This document shows, piece after piece, positions 25,683 to 35,475 of a stretch of DNA of 64,000 bases (position 1 is the stretch's first letter; each line of letters opens with the position of its first letter). The notes beneath the pieces were generated by a model. The model was not told where the DNA came from and did not search any database. It saw nothing but the letters and a program-made list of their open reading frames with translations. The stretch spans positions 1 to 64,000 of the forward strand of contig JAZNKS010000123.1 of the NCBI GenBank assembly GCA_045578725.1. The letters run 5' to 3'. Source of the DNA: Flemingiibacterium sp045578725. GTDB lineage: Bacteria > Bacillota > Clostridia > Oscillospirales > CAG-272. The position numbers were made by a program, and so were the translations under genes.

Positions 25683-27023
25683 ATGAGTAAAAAAAATCAA
25701 GTCAAGGTAGGATTTGTTTCTCTCGGCTGTCCGAAAAATCAGCTGGACACCGAGGTCATGCTTCATGAACTGTATGAGGAAGGCTTTGAAATTGTATCGG
25801 AAGAGATCGAAGCGGACGTGATTGTCATCAACACCTGCGCGTTTATCGAAAGCGCCAAGCAGGAATCGATCGACAACATTATCGATATCGGCTGGCTCAA
25901 AAAGAACCGCGAGCTGAAGGCGATTGTCGTCACCGGCTGTCTGGCCGAGCGTTACCGCGATGAAATCTTCAAGGAGCTGCCCGAGGTCGATGCCCTGCTT
26001 GGCGTGGGAAGCATCCACCACATCGCCGAGGCAGTCCGCGCGGCTGTGAACGGAAAGAAATATTCCTCCTATGAGGATAAGAACGAAGTAAAGCTGGGCG
26101 GCGAGCGGATCATCACCACGCCGGAATATTATGCCTATCTGAAGGTCGCCGAGGGCTGTGACAACCGCTGCACTTACTGCGCCATCCCGTCCATCCGCGG
26201 CCGCTTCCGCAGCCGTCCGATGGAGGAGCTGATTGAGGAGGCAAAGACGCTGGAGGAGATCGGTGTCAAGGAACTGGTGGTTGTGGCACAGGATACCACC
26301 CGTTACGGCAAGGATCTGTACGGCGAATACAAGCTGGCCGAGCTTCTGCACAGGATCAGCAAGGAAACCTCCATTCCGTGGATCCGCATTCTCTACTGCT
26401 ATCCGGACAAGATCACGGATGAGCTGGTAGAGGAGATGAAGAACAATCCCCGTATCGTCAAGTACATCGATATGCCGATCCAGCATATCTCCGATCCCGT
26501 TCTGAAGGCGATGAACCGCCACGGAAACGGCGATACGATCCGCGAGGCGGTCAAAAAGCTCCGGGATAATGTGCCGGGCATCATCATCCGTTCTACGCTG
26601 ATTGTCGGCTTCCCTGGTGAGAGCGAGGAGGATTTCACCGCGCTCTGCGAATATGTCAAGGAAGCGAAGTTCGACCGTCTGGGTGCCTTCCCCTTCTCGC
26701 GCGAGGAGGATACGCCGGCATACGATATGGACGGACAGCTCGATGAGCAGACAAAGCAGGATCGGTATGACATTATCATGCGCACGCAGGGCGATATCAC
26801 CGATGAGCAGAACGAAGCGAAGATCGGTCAGACCCTGCAGATTCTCTGTGAGGGCTACGATCCGGTATCCGAGGCCTATTACGGACGGAGCAGCATGGAT
26901 GCTCCGGAAATCGACGGCAAGGTTTACTTCCGCGCACCGAAGAACAGCGTGGAGGAAGGACAGTTCGTTCAGGTAAAAATCACCGAGGCGGTCGATTATG
27001 ACCTGGTCGGCGATAAAATATAA
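25683..27023 (+). CDS. rimO: Ribosomal protein S12 methylthiotransferase RimO
   Basis: RimO is a radical SAM enzyme that methylthiolates the conserved Asp of ribosomal protein S12. The 446-residue protein has the N-terminal UPF0004 cysteines (SLGCPKNQLD, NTCAFIESAK, VTGCLAERY), the radical SAM C-x3-C-x2-C in GCDNRCTYCAIP (near residue 160) and a TRAM domain at the C-terminus. NQLDTE together with RGRFRSRP favours RimO over MiaB. It is in the recA transcript. Confidence 0.95.
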   Translation: MSKKNQVKVGFVSLGCPKNQLDTEVMLHELYEEGFEIVSEEIEADVIVINTCAFIESAKQESIDNIIDIGWLKKNRELKAIVVTGCLAERYRDEIFKELPEVDALLGVGSIHHIAEAVRAAVNGKKYSSYEDKNEVKLGGERIITTPEYYAYLKVAEGCDNRCTYCAIPSIRGRFRSRPMEELIEEAKTLEEIGVKELVVVAQDTTRYGKDLYGEYKLAELLHRISKETSIPWIRILYCYPDKITDELVEEMKNNPRIVKYIDMPIQHISDPVLKAMNRHGNGDTIREAVKKLRDNVPGIIIRSTLIVGFPGESEEDFTALCEYVKEAKFDRLGAFPFSREEDTPAYDMDGQLDEQTKQDRYDIIMRTQGDITDEQNEAKIGQTLQILCEGYDPVSEAYYGRSSMDAPEIDGKVYFRAPKNSVEEGQFVQVKITEAVDYDLVGDKI

Positions 27024-27034
27024 GGAGGAAAGAT

Positions 27035-27616
27035 ATGAATCTTCCGAATAAACTCTCCATTATGCGCGTCATTATGGTGCCGGTTTTCATGGCGGTCATC
27101 ATTCTCGAATTTCTTCCCGAAACCTGGGCCCGCATTATCGGTGCTGCTGTCTTCATTCTGACCGCCTTCACCGATTTCCTCGACGGACAGATTGCCCGCC
27201 GGTGCAATCTGGTGACCGATTTCGGCAAATTCATCGATCCGCTGGCCGATAAATTCATGGTATTCGGCGCGATGCTGGCGATTCTCTGCCGGTTTGATTA
27301 TATCCGCCCGGTCTTTGTGTGGGTGGCCGCGATTGTCATCCTTCGCGAGCTGGCGATCACATCCATGCGCCTGCTGGTGTCCAGCAATGCCGGCGTGGTT
27401 GTCGCCGCCGCATGGCTCGGCAAGGTCAAGACGGTGACGCAGATTATCTGCATCGTTGCGATTCTGCTGGAGCCGGTCATTTTCCCCGCCGGTACGATCA
27501 TCGCCGACTGGCATCTGCTGAGCTATGTCACAATGGCCGCCATGACCGTTATGACGGTATGGTCGGGTGTTGACTATCTCAAGGCTTACTGGAAGTATCT
27601 TGACCCGACGAAATAA
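27035..27616 (+). CDS. pgsA: CDP-diacylglycerol-glycerol-3-phosphate 3-phosphatidyltransferase
   Basis: PgsA makes phosphatidylglycerophosphate, the committed step to phosphatidylglycerol. The 193-residue integral membrane protein has the CDP-alcohol phosphatidyltransferase motif D-x2-DG-x2-AR-x8-G-x3-D-x3-D at about residues 47-72 (DFLDGQIARR...DFGKFIDPLADK) and about five membrane helices. It lies 11 bp after rimO with GGAGG, a pairing often seen in Firmicutes next to recA. Confidence 0.95.
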   Translation: MNLPNKLSIMRVIMVPVFMAVIILEFLPETWARIIGAAVFILTAFTDFLDGQIARRCNLVTDFGKFIDPLADKFMVFGAMLAILCRFDYIRPVFVWVAAIVILRELAITSMRLLVSSNAGVVVAAAWLGKVKTVTQIICIVAILLEPVIFPAGTIIADWHLLSYVTMAAMTVMTVWSGVDYLKAYWKYLDPTK

Positions 27617-27628
27617 ATAAGAGAGAAC

Positions 27629-29089
27629 ATGGAAAATAAAAGCAAGCGTTTTCTTTGCTGGGATGAAAGTCTGATGGCGGCGTGTAATAATGTCCGTGTC
27701 ATTATGAATAAGCCTGAAAAGAAAAACATCGCTCTTGTCTGTGATGAAGAGTGGGAAGGCGTTCATAACGGATACGGAAGCCTTGTACGGGCTGGCGGTG
27801 TTCTCCGGCTCTATTACCGTGCAATGGCCTCGCGGCATCAGATGGACGGCAGCTTCTCACCCGGACGGGCCGTTATCTGTATGGCGGAGAGCCATGACGG
27901 AGGCATTACCTTCCGAAAGCCAAACCTCGGAATGTACGAGTATGGGGGATCAACGTTCAACAACATCGTATTTTCCCGAGAGGAGCCGATTGATAACTTC
28001 TCCGTTTTCTATGATGAGAACCCGGCTTGCCCGGCGGATGAAAAATTCAAAGCTCTGTCAGCTGCAAACAGCGACGAGGCAGGGGCAGTGCTCCGTTATT
28101 ATGCCAGCGCCGACGGCATCACCTTTCGTGAGATGCGAGATCTGCCGATTGCGGGAACCTTTGACTCCTTCAACACAGTGATGTGGGATGAGACGGAGAG
28201 ACAGTATCATCTGTACTACCGCGGCTTTCACGGTACGGACGGTACGGAAAAGCTGAATTGGCGAACGGACAAAATTGATCTGGTCAACGATATACGAGAT
28301 GTTCGTCTTGCAGTCAGCTGTGATTTTGTGAACTGGGAGATCCGGGGCCGGATTCGCTTTGACGAAGGACAGGCGGATACGCCGCTGTATACCAATCAGA
28401 TTACAAAATATTTCCGATCGCCGGATATTTATATCGGATTTCCTGTACGATATAACGATCGCGCCTCAGATTCGGAAAACTTTCGCTTCATGCCTCTTGG
28501 CGACCGTCACGAGAACATCACACGAATTTTTGGCCGTGAAGGAACCTCGGTTACCGATTGTGTCCTGATGACCTCGCCGGACGGATTTACCTTCAATCGG
28601 CGGGATGAAGCATTTCTTACGCCCGGACCGGAGAGCCGGAACAACTGGTGGTATGGCAACTGCTATACCGTGTATGGCCTCACCGAAACCGAGGCGGAGG
28701 AATACGGCGCTTCAAAGGAAATTTCCTTTTATGTGGGCGAGAATTACCGCATCAAAAACGCCAACTTCCGGCGCTTTACCATTCGTCTGGATGGTTTCTT
28801 CTCGTGGCAAGCGCCCTTTGCAGGCGGTTCGGTCCAGACAAATCCGATTACGGTAACTGGCGAGGAAATGCATCTTAATTTTGCTACCTCGGCTATGGGT
28901 GGCGTAAAGGTAACACTCTGTACCAAGGATGGAGAATCTCTGGATGGTTACAGCAGTTATGTCATGTTTGGCGACAGTACCGACCGACCGGTGGAATTTG
29001 ACCGCCCTCTGTCACATCTTACCGGACAGGAGATCAGCGTTCGCTTTGACATGAGCGATGCGCATCTCTACTCATTCTGGTTTGAATAA
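27629..29089 (+). CDS. Putative glycosidase with five-bladed propeller fold
   Basis: The 486-residue protein lacks a signal peptide, so it is probably cytoplasmic. It looks like the uncharacterised propeller glycosidases related to GH32/43/130: repeated blade motifs such as GVLRLYYRA, AESHDGGITFRKP, YYASADGITFREM, and FDSFNTVMWDE...YHLYYRG, and a C-terminal beta-sandwich (about 370-486, TIRLDGFFSW...). I cannot assign the catalytic acids or substrate. It follows pgsA at 12 bp and ends the recA-recX-rimO-pgsA transcript, an odd partner for housekeeping genes and perhaps a recent insertion. Confidence 0.75.
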   Translation: MENKSKRFLCWDESLMAACNNVRVIMNKPEKKNIALVCDEEWEGVHNGYGSLVRAGGVLRLYYRAMASRHQMDGSFSPGRAVICMAESHDGGITFRKPNLGMYEYGGSTFNNIVFSREEPIDNFSVFYDENPACPADEKFKALSAANSDEAGAVLRYYASADGITFREMRDLPIAGTFDSFNTVMWDETERQYHLYYRGFHGTDGTEKLNWRTDKIDLVNDIRDVRLAVSCDFVNWEIRGRIRFDEGQADTPLYTNQITKYFRSPDIYIGFPVRYNDRASDSENFRFMPLGDRHENITRIFGREGTSVTDCVLMTSPDGFTFNRRDEAFLTPGPESRNNWWYGNCYTVYGLTETEAEEYGASKEISFYVGENYRIKNANFRRFTIRLDGFFSWQAPFAGGSVQTNPITVTGEEMHLNFATSAMGGVKVTLCTKDGESLDGYSSYVMFGDSTDRPVEFDRPLSHLTGQEISVRFDMSDAHLYSFWFE

Positions 29090-29091
29090 GA

Positions 29092-29130
29092 AAAATTCCT
29101 TTTGGATTAATCCAAAAGGAATTTTATTTT
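29092..29130. terminator. Bidirectional terminator
   Basis: A long perfect palindrome (29092-29125, centre GGATTAATCC) is flanked by A-rich and T-rich runs. It ends both the rightward glycosidase gene and the leftward thioesterase gene. Confidence 0.88.
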
Positions 29131-29146
29131 GCACAGATCTGTGGAA

Positions 29147-29866
29147 TTACAGATTTTCCAGCGCCATGATCGCTTCCACATTGACCGATCCGTCTGCCCG
29201 GATCGTGCGGAAATAAGATTGGCCGGCGCTTTCAGCCATCTGAATCTTCAGCACCTCACCAAGCCTTGCTTCACCGACAAAGCTTATAGAAAGGGCTGCC
29301 ACACGCTTCTTTTCCATGCCGGGAACGAAATCGCAGAGCATATCGGGATAATTGGTATTATTCATGTGGCGGTTGGCATCCAGATCGCTGTAAACGATCG
29401 GCCGCTCACCGATGACGGGAAGCTCCAGTTCGCGCGGGATCCGGACACGGCCCGGAAGATCCAATTCAATCGGCTCATCCGTACCAAATCCCAGTTCAAT
29501 ATCCGAAACACGGAGGATCCGCCGGTCCTCAATGCCGAGCAGGCCCCAGACCGATACGGCTTCAGCCGCAATTTTATCCCCGCGGCAGATCCGGTAGCAG
29601 CGGTTGAAGCTGACGCCGCGGCTTTCACAGCCCCAGGTGGAAACTTCGATCTCATCGTAAGCGTGCAGAGGCATATAGAAGCGCAGGTTGATGCGGCTGA
29701 GGATGAAGGCCAGCCCCCGCTCGCGGAGCTCCTCATTGGAGGGACCAAAGCGGCGCATCTGACGGTTGGCGGTATCCTGCATATAGCGAAGCAGCATGGC
29801 GGCGCGCGCATTTCCATTGAGATCGCAGTTATGCGAATCGATGCTGTAGCATTCTGTCCATTTCAT
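29147..29866 (-). CDS. Acyl-ACP thioesterase (FatA/FatB-like)
   Basis: The 239-residue protein is a double hot-dog thioesterase of the plant-type acyl-ACP family, which releases fatty acids from acyl carrier protein. Visible motifs are SHNCDLNGNARAAMLLRYMQD in the first hot-dog and SDLDANRHMNNTNY in the second, which holds the catalytic Asn/His region. I chose the ATG at 29866, preceded by TTGGAGA. It lies just past the fba terminator, so it depends on read-through from fba or an unseen promoter. Confidence 0.88.
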   Translation of the reverse strand: MKWTECYSIDSHNCDLNGNARAAMLLRYMQDTANRQMRRFGPSNEELRERGLAFILSRINLRFYMPLHAYDEIEVSTWGCESRGVSFNRCYRICRGDKIAAEAVSVWGLLGIEDRRILRVSDIELGFGTDEPIELDLPGRVRIPRELELPVIGERPIVYSDLDANRHMNNTNYPDMLCDFVPGMEKKRVAALSISFVGEARLGEVLKIQMAESAGQSYFRTIRADGSVNVEAIMALENL

Positions 29867-29875
29867 AAGCATTCT

Positions 29876-29910
29876 CCAAAAAAGAGGATGCCGCGTTTTG
29901 CGCGGCATCC
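29876..29910 (-). terminator. Terminator after fba
   Basis: On the minus strand a 10-bp stem (GGATGCCGCG / CGCGGCATCC) is followed by TCTTTTTT. The thioesterase Shine-Dalgarno begins immediately after it. Confidence 0.82.
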
Positions 29911-29929
29911 CAGGGATTGATAAAATGAA

Positions 29930-30889
29930 TTAAAGGGTGTTCTGGGAACCGAGAACGTTGACGATCTTGTGCATAACCATCTTCTTGACTTCTGCACGGG
30001 CAACGGTCAGGTAGGTTCTGGGGTCGAATACCGAAGGATCCTCGGTGAGAACGCGGCGGATGCCGGCGGTCATGGCCAGACGGATATCGGAGTCGATGTT
30101 GTTCTTGCAGACGGCAAGGGTAGCAGCCTTGCGGAGCTGTTCTTCCGGAATACCGACAGCATCCGGCAGCTTGCCGCCGATGGAGTTGATTTCCTGAACA
30201 TATTCCTGCGGAACCGAGGAAGCGCCGTGGAGAACGATCGGGAAGCCCGGGATTCTCTTGGCAATCTCTTCGAGGATATCAAAGCGAAGCGGAGGGGGAA
30301 CGAGGATACCCTTCTCGTTTCTGGTGCACTGTGCGGGGGTAAACTTGTAGGCACCGTGGGAGGTACCGATGGAGATAGCGAGGGAATCAACGCCGGTGCG
30401 GGTTACGAATTCCTCAACCTCCTCGGGACGGGTGTAGGAGGAATGCTCGGCCGAAACCTCATCCTCAACGCCGGCCAGAACGCCCAGCTCGCCCTCAACG
30501 ACAACGCCGCGCTCGTGAGCATAGTCAACGACCTTCTTGGTTACGGCGATGTTGTCCTCGAACGAATGGTGGGAGCCGTCGATCATAACGGAGGTGAAGC
30601 CGCCGTCGATGCAGGCCTTGCAGATTTCGAAATCTGCGCCGTGGTCAAGGTGGAGAGCCAGGTCGATGCCGGCATCCTTGATAGCGGCCTGAGCCAGAGC
30701 CATCAGATACTCCTGCTTGGCGTATTTTCTTGCGCCGGCGGAAACCTGAAGGATAACGGGGGACTTAACTTCGCCCGCAGCCTCGGTAATCGCCTGAACG
30801 ATTTCCATGTTGTTGATGTTGAAAGCGCCGATAGCGTAGCCGCCGTCATATGCCTTCTTGAACATTTCTTTGGTATTGACAAGTGCCAT
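29930..30889 (-). CDS. fba: Class II fructose-1,6-bisphosphate aldolase
   Basis: This zinc-dependent glycolytic enzyme splits fructose 1,6-bisphosphate. The 319-residue protein has zinc ligands in LALHLDHGADFE, GELGVLAGVEDE, and LHGASSVP, the last also shaping the active site. Codon use is strongly biased to a few preferred codons, as expected for an abundant enzyme. It has its own promoter and terminator. Confidence 0.96.
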   Translation of the reverse strand: MALVNTKEMFKKAYDGGYAIGAFNINNMEIVQAITEAAGEVKSPVILQVSAGARKYAKQEYLMALAQAAIKDAGIDLALHLDHGADFEICKACIDGGFTSVMIDGSHHSFEDNIAVTKKVVDYAHERGVVVEGELGVLAGVEDEVSAEHSSYTRPEEVEEFVTRTGVDSLAISIGTSHGAYKFTPAQCTRNEKGILVPPPLRFDILEEIAKRIPGFPIVLHGASSVPQEYVQEINSIGGKLPDAVGIPEEQLRKAATLAVCKNNIDSDIRLAMTAGIRRVLTEDPSVFDPRTYLTVARAEVKKMVMHKIVNVLGSQNTL

Positions 30890-30936
30890 TTTTATACGCT
30901 CCTGTTGAAAGTATTTTAGATTATTTCACTCTTAAT

Positions 30937-30965
30937 ATTGTACTCTATTTTGCGTCTGAAATCAA
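30937..30965 (-). promoter_or_regulatory. SigA promoter of fba
   Basis: On the minus strand, TTGATT (30960-30965), a 17-bp spacer and TACAAT (30937-30942). Confidence 0.75.
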
Positions 30966-30994
30966 GAGGTTTTGCAAAAATAGTTGTTAATTTT

Positions 30995-32107
30995 TTATCT
31001 CTCATCCGAAAAGACCCGCCGGATCGCCTCCAGATAGCCGTATCCGTACTGATTGTCCGGCTCCAGATAGCTGGTTTCGGTCCATTCATTCCAACTGTTG
31101 ACGGTAATCAGCCGATGCTGACCGGGGCGGGCATCCAGATAATCCTTGGCCATGCGCAGAGCCTCTTCAAATTTTTCCGGTGTATTGCCGCGGGTTACAT
31201 GATCGATAAAACGCCGGTAGCGGGGATTGTTGTCCCAGCCGATTGATACATGGGGAAAATAGAGCAGACTGTAGTTGGAGCTGACGATCTCGTACTGCCT
31301 TTGGACATCCTTCAGAATCTCGCTGTAATCGCGGTTCATATTTGCAAAATGTGCGAACTGATAGTGGGAGAGGCTATCGAAGCCGAGGGCATCGAAATCC
31401 GCCCGTGTCAGACCGCCGCTGCTGTCTACGCCGCTCAGATTAGTGCCGTTCGCAGCCCAGCATACGGCCTGCAGATGAAGACCGGGGAATCCGGCTTCTT
31501 TGGTTTTCTGGCGGAACCATTCCAGGGCTTCAGCTGTTTTTGAGACACCGCCGAGGCCCTTTACAAGGTTGACCAGATCATAAATCATGAATACCGGCTT
31601 GCTGTCGATTTTATAGTAGGACGGATGGGTGAAGTACGAGCCGATGATTCGGTTGACGATAATCTCAAACTCGCTCCGGGGCTGAGAACCTTCCCAGATT
31701 ACCGTGGAGCCGTTGTCATCCGATTGCCGGATATTCCAGAGGTGATTGGCATCGTGGTTGGCCCACATCAGATAAAATTTGACGCGGTCATTGTTCTTTG
31801 CCTTCAGATAGCCATTGTTGAGGCACTGCTCCAGAAATGGCCTCCGGTCATACCAGTACCAGTCATAGATGAAGACATTGACACCGTGATCAGCGGCGCA
31901 GGAAATCTGGCTCTCCATGACATAGGGATCCGCCTCATTGACATAACCCCACAGAGGCTTCCGGTTCCAATGGTATCCGCCTGGCTTCGGCGCTGAATTT
32001 TTTACTGACTGCCATTCGCCCATGCCTTCCTCCCAGAACATCCGGGATCTCGGCTCGTCTCCGGTATAGGCCGGCCAGATGTAGGCCGCGACATCGTATT
32101 TTTGCAT
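30995..32107 (-). CDS. WbsX-family / GH99-like TIM-barrel protein
   Basis: The 370-residue protein matches the Glyco_tran_WbsX family, which is structurally related to GH99 mannosidases. Typical features are AAYIWPAYTGDEPRSRMFWEEG at the start, NVFIYDWYWYDRRPFLE, VKFYLMWANHD, and the terminal ITVNSWNEWTETSYLEPD. The family includes enzymes near polysaccharide biosynthesis loci, and activity (transfer or hydrolysis) is unproven for most. It has no signal peptide. It is the last gene of the VTC-DUF4956-CotH operon. Confidence 0.85.
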   Translation of the reverse strand: MQKYDVAAYIWPAYTGDEPRSRMFWEEGMGEWQSVKNSAPKPGGYHWNRKPLWGYVNEADPYVMESQISCAADHGVNVFIYDWYWYDRRPFLEQCLNNGYLKAKNNDRVKFYLMWANHDANHLWNIRQSDDNGSTVIWEGSQPRSEFEIIVNRIIGSYFTHPSYYKIDSKPVFMIYDLVNLVKGLGGVSKTAEALEWFRQKTKEAGFPGLHLQAVCWAANGTNLSGVDSSGGLTRADFDALGFDSLSHYQFAHFANMNRDYSEILKDVQRQYEIVSSNYSLLYFPHVSIGWDNNPRYRRFIDHVTRGNTPEKFEEALRMAKDYLDARPGQHRLITVNSWNEWTETSYLEPDNQYGYGYLEAIRRVFSDER

Positions 32108-32128
32108 TTCATTATCCTCCGTGGGTTC

Positions 32129-34777
32129 TTATTTTTTCATGATAATGTGCGATCCGAGGGACGGGATGTCAAACCGCTCATAGCCGAGTACGGCAAGCGC
32201 TTTGTCAAGATCATACCCGTTTTGGATCCGGCAGTCTTCCAGAGCGGAGGCCTTATTGTCAACCGTATAGGAGGAAAACTGTTTGCGGAGCATGGCTTCC
32301 GTTATAACCAGCGTACCGTCCGGCGATTCCGATGCGAAATCCGGGATCAGATGGCCGTTGTGCATGAAGGTACCGTGGGCACTTTCATCCAGCACATCGG
32401 CCTGGCTGTATCCGTCGGAGCGCGGATTGGCCCCGCCAAAGGAGGTATGCGGCGCAAAATACCAGCCCTCATCTCCTCTTGCCAGAACCGTCTCGTTGCT
32501 GCAGACGGGAAGAATGACCGAATCGACGGGATCTCCGTTCCGGTCGAGCAGGGAGAGCGTATCGCCCGCTCCAAGTCCGTGGGCGGCGAGAAGCTTTCCG
32601 CTGTCATCGGCCGGAGCGTATTTGTCAAAGCAAACCGTGAGATATTCACCGGGCGCGATGCGGATGGCCGGGAAGACCCAGCGATCGGAATCGGGCGTTC
32701 CGTCGGCGCGAAGTCCGTCTTTTTCGAGGCTGAAGCCCTTCAGATAGACATCGGTGTCTGAGCTGTTGAAGATTTCAACGTAATCGCATTCTGCTGAACC
32801 CATGGGATATTCGTATTTGACCTCATTCAGACGGAGGCCGACCGGGGGCTCAAAATCCGGATCCGGCTCAAATTGAATCTTCAATGTCAGCGATTTTTCG
32901 GACATAACAAAGCTTCCGTCCCCAATGCGGCCCTTTGACAGCTCCAATGAGGCAAGCCGCCATCCCCGTTCCGGAATGGCCGATACGGGAATCTCCAGGC
33001 CAACCAGATAATGAAGCGCGGTGCTCTGTGTCAGCGAAAGAGTGCTGATATGCAGCTCGCCTTCGCCTTCGATCTGTACCTCCAGCTCGCCCCAATCGGA
33101 ACCGTATTTGCCCGGCAGTTCATTATAGACATTCGTCCAGCGCTGGCGGAAGAATTTGTAGGGCGTGCGGAGATGGTTGTGCCAGTTTTCCAGCGAACCG
33201 CCGCATACATTATAGGAGGGAATATAATAGCGCATTTCCGGCTGGGCGCTGAGCGCGGTTTCGCCGATCGCCTCCATGACATTTTCCAGCTTCATTGTAG
33301 TCGAAAGCATATCGCTGATGAAGCAGAAGACCCGATTGCGGAAGTCTTTGTTTTTGAACAGGCTTTTGAAAACGGCATTCAGCCGGATTGTGCCGTCATC
33401 GGAGTCCAGACGCTTGAAAATGCTGGTTGCTGCACCGTCGGAGCCGTAGCCGGAGGAAAGATCGAGATCCTTCAGAAGGAATCGCCAGCGGCCGTCATAG
33501 CCGTAAACCCCGGCATCCGGCTGGTAGCCGTCGGTAAAACGCCGCCAGACACGGACGTTGTTCTGCGGCCAGTCGGTATTGCTCAGATACCCCTCAAAGC
33601 ACATATAGCGGACGAAATTGTCGATATCCAGCCACTTGCAGGCTCTCTGGTAGTTTGCCGTGATGGTCATATCCGTATTGATAATATAATCGCGGACACG
33701 CATAAATTCGGCAAGCTCCGATTCGGGGCCGTTGTCAAGAATCCAGCCCTCGCCGCCGGAGATGATACCCGTGCCGTTGATGCAGGTAATTTCCTCGGCG
33801 GGAATGTTGTAGTTCTGCTCAAAATAGGTGGTGCTGTAATCCTCCATCAGCGCCATGTAGCCGTAATACTTACCGTTTAAGTAGACACAGACCGGGCGGT
33901 AGTGCATGATATTCAGCCCCACATCCTCGCCGAGCTCCATGAGAAAGGGCGTCTGAATAGTGGTGCTTCCCATATTGTTGGAGCCGGTACGCAGGATCAG
34001 CGTTTTATGCGCGGTCACCGGAACGCCGGTTGTGCTGACAAGACCCGGATAAGCATCAACGCGCATCACATTGGCATCGGCATAAGTGTAGCGGGCAAAC
34101 AGGCGGAGGGACTTGTGCTCGTTGCTCCGGTTCCAGCCGCCCGAAACGCGGACACCCATCATCTGCGAAAGCATCGGCGTTCCGTCCCCGGCAAAAAATT
34201 CTACATTGGCGGCACGCTCCCATTCAATGCCGCTGCCGAAATAGTTGGCATCGTCCCGCGATTCATTTGTCCAGTAATCCGGCTTTTTAATTTTGAAATC
34301 ATCGTATTTCTTGCCCTTGACCATGATGCCGCGCTCATATCCGTACAGATCGTCAGGCTCGCAGACCACGGAAACGATCATGGTCGAATAGCGCACATCC
34401 GGAGAATCGCTGAGAATATAGGTGCCGGTCAGCGCCTGACCGACCGGATTGCCGTCGGAATCAAAGGCCGCCGCGCGGATGATATGGACACTGGAAGGAT
34501 CGGCGCGGTCGCCGCTGCCAAAGGAGAGCTCAATGCCGTCCTCCGGGTAAAGCTCGTCCTTGGGCGTAGGGATCCGGGAATCGAGGGTATAGCGCACCTC
34601 CAGCGAAGGATCCGTGCATTCGACGGTCACGCGAAAGGCTTTGGAATACACACCCGGCGGCTCTCTGAAGGCAAGCAGAGGCGCCTCATTTCCGCTTAGC
34701 GCAGGCGGCAGGGAATCGGAGCAGGAGGCAAGGATGACCGGAAGCAGACACAGCAGAAGGACTGCCAGATGCTTCAT
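32129..34777 (-). CDS. CotH-kinase-family lipoprotein with lamin-tail domain
   Basis: The 882-residue protein begins with a lipoprotein signal (lipobox VILASCS, Cys19). A chitobiase/FN3-type beta domain (about 30-120) follows, then the CotH kinase domain (about 130-530, with GVRVSGGWNRSNEHKSLRL, YMALMEDYST, and YGYDGRWRFLLKDLDLSSG). A lamin-tail domain (about 650-770, LRLNEVKYEYPMGSAECDYVEIFN) precedes the tail. In Bacillus, CotH phosphorylates spore-coat proteins. This version would act on the cell surface. It overlaps the DUF4956 gene by 4 bp. Confidence 0.9.
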   Translation of the reverse strand: MKHLAVLLLCLLPVILASCSDSLPPALSGNEAPLLAFREPPGVYSKAFRVTVECTDPSLEVRYTLDSRIPTPKDELYPEDGIELSFGSGDRADPSSVHIIRAAAFDSDGNPVGQALTGTYILSDSPDVRYSTMIVSVVCEPDDLYGYERGIMVKGKKYDDFKIKKPDYWTNESRDDANYFGSGIEWERAANVEFFAGDGTPMLSQMMGVRVSGGWNRSNEHKSLRLFARYTYADANVMRVDAYPGLVSTTGVPVTAHKTLILRTGSNNMGSTTIQTPFLMELGEDVGLNIMHYRPVCVYLNGKYYGYMALMEDYSTTYFEQNYNIPAEEITCINGTGIISGGEGWILDNGPESELAEFMRVRDYIINTDMTITANYQRACKWLDIDNFVRYMCFEGYLSNTDWPQNNVRVWRRFTDGYQPDAGVYGYDGRWRFLLKDLDLSSGYGSDGAATSIFKRLDSDDGTIRLNAVFKSLFKNKDFRNRVFCFISDMLSTTMKLENVMEAIGETALSAQPEMRYYIPSYNVCGGSLENWHNHLRTPYKFFRQRWTNVYNELPGKYGSDWGELEVQIEGEGELHISTLSLTQSTALHYLVGLEIPVSAIPERGWRLASLELSKGRIGDGSFVMSEKSLTLKIQFEPDPDFEPPVGLRLNEVKYEYPMGSAECDYVEIFNSSDTDVYLKGFSLEKDGLRADGTPDSDRWVFPAIRIAPGEYLTVCFDKYAPADDSGKLLAAHGLGAGDTLSLLDRNGDPVDSVILPVCSNETVLARGDEGWYFAPHTSFGGANPRSDGYSQADVLDESAHGTFMHNGHLIPDFASESPDGTLVITEAMLRKQFSSYTVDNKASALEDCRIQNGYDLDKALAVLGYERFDIPSLGSHIIMKK

Positions 34778-35463
34778 TGTGCTTCATCCTCGTTGTACAT
34801 CAGAACAACATTGAAATTGTTATTCTTTTCGCGGATTTCGGAGAGAAGCGCATCCTTTTTCTTCATCCTGCGCAGGGTAACAATATAGGAGATTTCCATT
34901 ACCGTGCCGGCGGAAATCAGCCGTACCCGCTTGAGATCAAAGGAGGAGGCATATTTTTTCAGAATATCGTCAAACTGTCCCTCAAAGCTCATGGATTCCG
35001 GAACGGAAATCTTCAGGAGCCGGACTTCCTTTTTGATCAGGGAGGCGATCAGGGCGAAGAGATTGAGAAGAAGGCCGACAATCAGCACGAAGACCAGCGC
35101 GGGAACCATCAGCCCCAGGCCAATGGTCAGACCGGTCGCCATGGCGATGAAGATGAAGGCAACATCCGATGTTTTCTGCTGAAGGGAGCGGAAGCGGACG
35201 ATGGACATGATGCCCGCCAGGCTGAACGCGCTGGCAATGTTGGTACCGATGACCGCGATAATCAGTGAGATGACCGAGCAGATGGCAATCAGCGTGACGG
35301 AAAATTCCACCGAAAAGCTCCGGCGGTGATTGAGAAGCGCGTAGAACAGCACAATCAGCAGGCCGATTCCCACGCTTACAAGAGCGGTGAAGGCAATGTC
35401 GAGAATGATGGCGCTGTTGTTGACCTGTCCGAGACTTTCAAGCAGTCCCTGAAATTGAGTCAT
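34774..35463 (-). CDS. DUF4956 membrane protein
   Basis: The 229-residue protein has about four N-terminal membrane helices (about 15-150) that include the family hallmark GIMSIVRFRSLQQKTSDVAF. A ~80-residue cytoplasmic domain follows. DUF4956 proteins are regularly found beside VTC-domain and CotH-kinase genes, as here. Their function is unknown; a transport or scaffold role is inferred. It is coupled by ATGA overlap to the CotH gene. Confidence 0.9.
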   Translation of the reverse strand: MTQFQGLLESLGQVNNSAIILDIAFTALVSVGIGLLIVLFYALLNHRRSFSVEFSVTLIAICSVISLIIAVIGTNIASAFSLAGIMSIVRFRSLQQKTSDVAFIFIAMATGLTIGLGLMVPALVFVLIVGLLLNLFALIASLIKKEVRLLKISVPESMSFEGQFDDILKKYASSFDLKRVRLISAGTVMEISYIVTLRRMKKKDALLSEIREKNNNFNVVLMYNEDEAQ

Positions 35464-35475
35464 GATAATTCTCCT

